Origin: Pirellulaceae bacterium
GTDB lineage: Bacteria > Planctomycetota > Planctomycetia > Pirellulales > Pirellulaceae
Length of the DNA: 64,000 bases
Reading direction: 5' to 3'
Assembly: GCA_020852965.1 (NCBI GenBank)
Contig: JADYZV010000015.1
Location: forward strand, 1-64,000
The notes beneath the pieces were generated by a model. That model did no database searches. It saw only the letters and a list, made by a program, of their open reading frames with translations, and was not told where the DNA came from. Both the position numbers and the translations under genes were made by a program. Shown in pieces: positions 60,474-64,000 of this stretch. How positions within the stretch are numbered: the stretch's first letter is position 1; the number at the start of each line of letters is the position of its first letter.

Positions 60474-61034
60474 CTATTGTTCCATCACATCGGCTTCGCG
60501 AACTTTGGCGGCTTCGGTGGCTTCGGCTTCGTACTTCTTGGTCAGCTCTTGGACCTCTTCCTTGAGCCGGTCGCGATCGTCTTCGCTGAGCTCTTTGTCC
60601 TTTTCCGCTTGATCGATGATCTTGTTGGCGTCACGACGAATGCTGCGAATAGAAATCTTCGCCTCTTCGGCCAGTTCCTTGATGCGCGCAACCATTTTCT
60701 TGCGCACTTCGGTGCTCAGTGGGGGAATGTTGATGCGGATGATTTTGCCATCGTTCTGAGGGTTTAACCCCAGGTCGCTGGCGACGATGGCCTTTTCAAT
60801 ATCCTTGATGGTCCCAGCGTCGTAGGGGCGAATCACCAATTGAGTTGGTTCGGGCGCAGTGACTGAGGCGAGTTGCTTGAGGGGGCTTTGCGAGCCGTAG
60901 GCCTCGACGCGAACCGAGTCGACCAGTCCGGGATTGGCGCGTCCTGTGCGAATGCCACCTAGAGCATGCGTCAGCACACTTACTGCTTTTTCCATACGCT
61001 CTTCGGCATCGACCAATACTTCATTAACACTCAT
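60474..61034 (-). CDS. frr: Ribosome recycling factor
   Basis: The 186-residue length and the blocks GGIRTGRANPGLVDSVRVEAYG, LVIRPYDAGTIKDIEKAI and IRINIPPLSTEVRKKMVARIKELAEEAKISIRSIRRDA are diagnostic. It splits post-termination ribosomes together with EF-G. It is the last gene of the rpsB-tsf-pyrH-frr cluster, 49 bp after pyrH. Confidence 0.98.
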   Translation of the reverse strand: MSVNEVLVDAEERMEKAVSVLTHALGGIRTGRANPGLVDSVRVEAYGSQSPLKQLASVTAPEPTQLVIRPYDAGTIKDIEKAIVASDLGLNPQNDGKIIRINIPPLSTEVRKKMVARIKELAEEAKISIRSIRRDANKIIDQAEKDKELSEDDRDRLKEEVQELTKKYEAEATEAAKVREADVMEQ

Positions 61035-61083
61035 GCGACTTCATCCTGTGTTTGAATAAACTAAGTTCTGGGGGCTGTCGAAT

Positions 61084-61854
61084 CTACGTTTGCCCAGCTT
61101 CGGTCAGTGTCGATTGCGGTCCAATGCGTGTACCGACTCGACCACCCGAAACCGCCTTGACAATGTTACCATTCTTTTTGAAGTTAAACACCAGGATGGG
61201 CATCTGGTGTTCGCGGCATTGCGTGATCGCCGTCCCATCCATCACGCGCAGATTTTGGCTGATGACCGTATCGTAGTCCAAATCCCGATAGAGTACGGCA
61301 TGTGGGTTCTTTTCAGGATCGTCGCTGTAGACCCCATCGACTTTGGTCGCCTTGAGTACGATGTCTGCACCGAGCTCAAGCGCACGCTGGGCGGCTGCAG
61401 TGTCGGTGGTGACAAAGGGGCTGCCGGTACCAGCGGCCAAGACGACGATACGTCCCTTTTCCATGTGTCGAATCGCGCGACGCCGAATAAACTGTTCGCA
61501 CACACCGTCCATGCGAATGGCTGACATGACGCGCGTACTGCAACCGATTCCTTCCAGTCCTTCCTGCAGGGCGAGCGCGTTGATGACCGTAGCCAGCATC
61601 CCCATGTAGTGCGCCGTAGCGGCTTCGATCTTGGAACCGGCCAATGTCGAAAACTGCGCGCCGCGCAGAATATTGCCGCCGCCCACCACGAGTCCAATTT
61701 GACAGCCGACCTCCAACGCCAACTTGATTTGTTCCGCGATGGCGACGACCTCTTCCATATTGATGCCCCGCTCGCCGGGACGGCACAAGCTCTCTCCCGA
61801 GAGCTTTAAGATGATACGGCGAAAGTGAGGCGAGGACCCATCGGCGGTTGTCAT
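61084..61854 (-). CDS. pyrH: UMP kinase
   Basis: The bacterial UMP kinase fold is shown by [21 protein letters not shown], the insertion [43 protein letters not shown] and [14 protein letters not shown]. It phosphorylates UMP to UDP in pyrimidine synthesis. The 256-residue length is normal, with a short extra N-terminus ([11 protein letters not shown]). It lies between tsf and frr in the usual order. Confidence 0.98.
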   Translation of the reverse strand: MTTADGSSPHFRRIILKLSGESLCRPGERGINMEEVVAIAEQIKLALEVGCQIGLVVGGGNILRGAQFSTLAGSKIEAATAHYMGMLATVINALALQEGLEGIGCSTRVMSAIRMDGVCEQFIRRRAIRHMEKGRIVVLAAGTGSPFVTTDTAAAQRALELGADIVLKATKVDGVYSDDPEKNPHAVLYRDLDYDTVISQNLRVMDGTAITQCREHQMPILVFNFKKNGNIVKAVSGGRVGTRIGPQSTLTEAGQT

Positions 61855-61895
61855 AGCGGCGGCTCTTGAAAAGTATCAAAGTGAATGAGCTCGAA

Positions 61896-62729
61896 CTACT
61901 GTCCTAAAATATACAGCTCGAACTTCTTGACGGTCATGCCTTTGCTCTTAGCAAAGTCGCCAACCGACTGCTTGTCGTCTTTGACGTAGGGCTGAGCCAG
62001 CAGAGCCTTCTCGGCGATAAATTGCTGCAAGCGACCTTCGACCATCTTATCGACGATATTGGCAGGCTTGCCCTCTTTGATGGCGGCAGAGCGCAGGAAC
62101 TCGCGTTCTTGATCCACCAACGCCTTGTCGAGGTCGTCCTTGCTCAGGGCAACAGGGCGCATGGCGGCAATATGCATCGAAACATCTTTGGCCGCTTCAT
62201 CCGAGCCTCCTTCGACCTGTACCAGCACGCCAGCCACCGTACCCAAATTATGGCTGTAGCCGCCGCAGGTACCTTCCATTCGACACATCCGACCGACTTC
62301 AAAGTTCTCGCGAATGCGATTGAACAATTCAGCCTTCTGTTCGCCGAGCGTCATACCTGGCTTCGAAGGGGATGGAAGAGCTAGCAGAGCATCGGCAGTT
62401 TTAATGTCGCCCTTGGACTTCGCCAAACCTTCCGCCAAATCGTTGCATAGGTTGATGAACTGTTCGTTCTGAGTCACCGGTGCGCTTTCGCACTTGAGCT
62501 CCACCATCGCACCATTGGATTTGTCGAGCCCGCAATACAAGCCGAAGCGGCCAAAGGCGGTCTCGCGCGCACCACGCTTGCCCTCCAATTTCTCTCCACG
62601 CTCGCGAAGAATGGCCACTGCTTTGTCTTCGTCTCCACCCGCTTCGGACAACGCCGATTTGCATTCCATCAGAGGCAAGCCCGTACGCTCGCGAAACGCT
62701 TTCACTTTTGCTGCTGTAATTTCAGCCAT
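61896..62729 (-). CDS. tsf: Translation elongation factor Ts
   Basis: The N-terminal UBA-like helix set and the signature VKAFRERTGLPLMECKSALSEAGGDEDKAVAILRERG are clear. The dimerisation core, MHIAAMRPVALSKDDL, and the C-terminal LLAQPYVKDDKQSVGDFAKSKG follow. It exchanges GDP on EF-Tu. At 277 residues it is typical. The gap to rpsB (349 bp) is longer than usual because a MITE-like element lies there. Confidence 0.98.
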   Translation of the reverse strand: MAEITAAKVKAFRERTGLPLMECKSALSEAGGDEDKAVAILRERGEKLEGKRGARETAFGRFGLYCGLDKSNGAMVELKCESAPVTQNEQFINLCNDLAEGLAKSKGDIKTADALLALPSPSKPGMTLGEQKAELFNRIRENFEVGRMCRMEGTCGGYSHNLGTVAGVLVQVEGGSDEAAKDVSMHIAAMRPVALSKDDLDKALVDQEREFLRSAAIKEGKPANIVDKMVEGRLQQFIAEKALLAQPYVKDDKQSVGDFAKSKGMTVKKFELYILGQ

Positions 62730-62958
62730 GGTCTACTCCTCAAAATTTGGCCGGAAGCGAATCGCCAGTCCGGTAGTCAAAGCCCATCCACCCGAGGTCT
62801 GACTCGGAGGGAAGTTGATTGGGTTGCAATGATTTTCTAAACCGTCGCGGACTAGGTTCAGACCCCTTGCCCGCTCGGGAGTATCGAGTGAACGGAACGT
62901 TCGCAGCTAAGCCCCCACCGATCTCGCCCAGCCGCAGCGCTTTCACGCTAGATTTCCC

Positions 62959-63082
62959 TAGCTTCAGTAACTGGCTTCATTCAGGGTAGTGGACGAGGCC
63001 CGCGAGTCCCTGGCACCTACTAAGCCGAAAGGACTCGTAACCTCGTCCACTACCCCAACCTTTAATGTGGTTGAAGCACTAG
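62959..63082. mobile_element. MITE-like element with CTAG...AGCACTAG ends, copy B, inside the rpsB-tsf operon
   Basis: The core GGGTAGTGGACGAGG at 62984-62998 faces its reverse complement at 63041-63055, and GAGTCC/GGACTC extend the inner arms. The right end is AGCACTAG at 63075-63082 and the left end begins CTAGCTTCAG at 62959. It is related to copy A at 35411-35542. Its right end overlaps the rpsB stop codon (TAG at 63079-63081), and it lies in the transcript between rpsB and tsf. Confidence 0.78.
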
Positions 63083-63912
63083 GCTTCGACTTGCTCAGAT
63101 TCACTGTCAGCAGCAGCCGCCGCTGGACTAGCCACTGTGGCAGGTGCTGCTGGACTCGCCAAGCTGGCGGCCGGCGCCGCTGCCGTTTCCTTCGCGCCGG
63201 CATTCTTCTGCAGCTCAGGATTCTGAGCCTTGCCCGCCAGCACGGCGTCGGCAAGTTGACCGAGCAACAACTCGATCGAGCGAATACCGTCGTCGTTGCC
63301 CGGAATAGGCAAGTCGATGGTGGATGGATCGGAATCGGTATCGATCAGTGCCAGCGTGGTAATCCCTAACCGACGCGCTTCCTTGACAGCGTTGCGTTCC
63401 TTGGTTGGATCGACCAGCACCAAACACTCTGGCAGGCGGTTCATGCTACGCAGGCCATTCAAGTTGCGGTAGATCTTGCGATACTCGCGATTGAGCGCAG
63501 ATTGCATCTTCTTCGAGTAGGTATTGATCTCGTCGGAGTGCATGATTTTCTCCAGCTCTTCCAAACGCCCGAGTCGGCTACGAATGGTGCGGAAGTTGGT
63601 CAGAGCTCCACCCAACCAACGCTCGGAGACGAACGGCATGCCGCAGCGTTCCGCTTGAGCTTGTACCGTTTCGGAGGCCTGTCGCTTGGTGCCGACAAAC
63701 AGCACCAAGCTACCACCGGCGGCCACTTGATTCAAATACTTCTTGGCTCGCAACAGTCCGCGCAGCGTTTCGCGGATATCGAGGATGTGGATCGAGTTCT
63801 TGCGACCGTAGATATACGGTGCCATCTTGGGGTTCCACCGGCTGACGCGGTGGCCGAAGTGTACCCCAGCCTCGATCAATTTCTTGACGAATTCGCCTTC
63901 CATCTCTTGCAC
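63079..63912 (-). CDS. rpsB: 30S ribosomal protein S2
   Basis: The signatures [74 protein letters not shown] and [27 protein letters not shown] are those of S2. The C-terminus carries an Ala/Pro-rich tail of about 40 residues ([19 protein letters not shown]) beyond the compact fold, often seen in this phylum. The last codons, SEQVEA and TAG, abut the MITE-like element. It is the first gene of the translation cluster. Confidence 0.98.
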   Translation of the reverse strand: MQEMEGEFVKKLIEAGVHFGHRVSRWNPKMAPYIYGRKNSIHILDIRETLRGLLRAKKYLNQVAAGGSLVLFVGTKRQASETVQAQAERCGMPFVSERWLGGALTNFRTIRSRLGRLEELEKIMHSDEINTYSKKMQSALNREYRKIYRNLNGLRSMNRLPECLVLVDPTKERNAVKEARRLGITTLALIDTDSDPSTIDLPIPGNDDGIRSIELLLGQLADAVLAGKAQNPELQKNAGAKETAAAPAASLASPAAPATVASPAAAAADSESEQVEA

Positions 63913-64000
63913 TCACTTTCTGTGTCCACAGGCAATGTAGCCACGCATTCCCCCCAAGGGAGCGCAAACCACACAGGCTCGATGGTGCGAGCCTTCAGCA

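Overview
The window looks like chromosomal DNA of a planctomycete, most likely of the Pirellulales/Rhodopirellula type. The markers are a DUF1549/DUF1553 cytochrome-like protein paired with a DUF1501 protein, a sulfatase, a GH9 enzyme fused to a deacetylase-like domain, a planctomycete-style ECF sigma factor, a kinase relic, an LRR membrane protein and long RND efflux pumps with HMBD-bearing adaptors. This placement rests on protein families only, because no rRNA gene is present.

Layout. (1) 1-5720, minus strand: a DUF1549/DUF1553 giant, a DUF1501 protein and a decayed N,N-dimethylformamidase-like gene. (2) 6216-8786: the GH9/NodB-like fusion. (3) 9146-35169: a metal and metalloid island. It starts with an arsM-arsS pair for arsenosugar-type chemistry. 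Next come two CusA/CusB efflux systems in opposite orientation with one TolC-type outer membrane lipoprotein, two proteins built from repeated Cys-rich CPV/CCxGC modules, and an exported Cys-rich protein. It ends with a zinc-finger anti-sigma factor carrying a metallothionein-like Cys cluster, and an ECF sigma factor. A sulfatase and an unknown exported protein are embedded. (4) 35.4-42.8 kb: an ionotropic-glutamate-receptor-like protein translationally coupled to an LRR membrane protein, then a SNF2 helicase with its SWIM zinc-finger partner. (5) 43.1-46.1 kb: a YtrA-type GntR/ABC operon. (6) 46.4-54.9 kb: a worn accessory zone with one broken and one intact PemK-type toxin-antitoxin pair, a lone ECF sigma factor, a tannase-family esterase, a ceramidase-like gene of foreign appearance, and relics of a GntR gene, a Ser/Thr kinase and an IS3 transposase. 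(7) 55.3-60.1 kb: MFS, TVP38, hemerythrin and type II secretion F proteins. (8) 60.5-63.9 kb: the housekeeping cluster rpsB-tsf-pyrH-frr on the minus strand.

The most unusual feature is a family of G-rich/C-rich, roughly heptameric repeats (GGGAGTT, GGGAGCT, GGAGTGGA and their complements), mostly arranged as inverted arms. I see them only at 11.6-33 kb, inside the metal island. They sit at or next to stop codons, between operon genes, and in frame inside both CusA pumps, at the same loop in each. One set of arms brackets a four-helix-bundle (23S rRNA intervening-sequence type) protein gene inserted between cusB and cusA with translational overlap on both sides. This resembles the plan of 23S rRNA intervening sequences and may be an undescribed hairpin element with its own partner protein.

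Other dispersed palindromic families also occur. One has ends CTAGTGCT/AGCACTAG, with one copy reaching into the rpsB stop codon. Others are GGCAGAAT/GACAGAAA repeats, a nested inverted repeat at 34.3-34.5 kb and a GGGGACACACTGC repeat. Two matching 17-bp palindromes (ATACCC...GGTAT) at 20.37 and 34.49 kb suggest a shared metal-responsive control.
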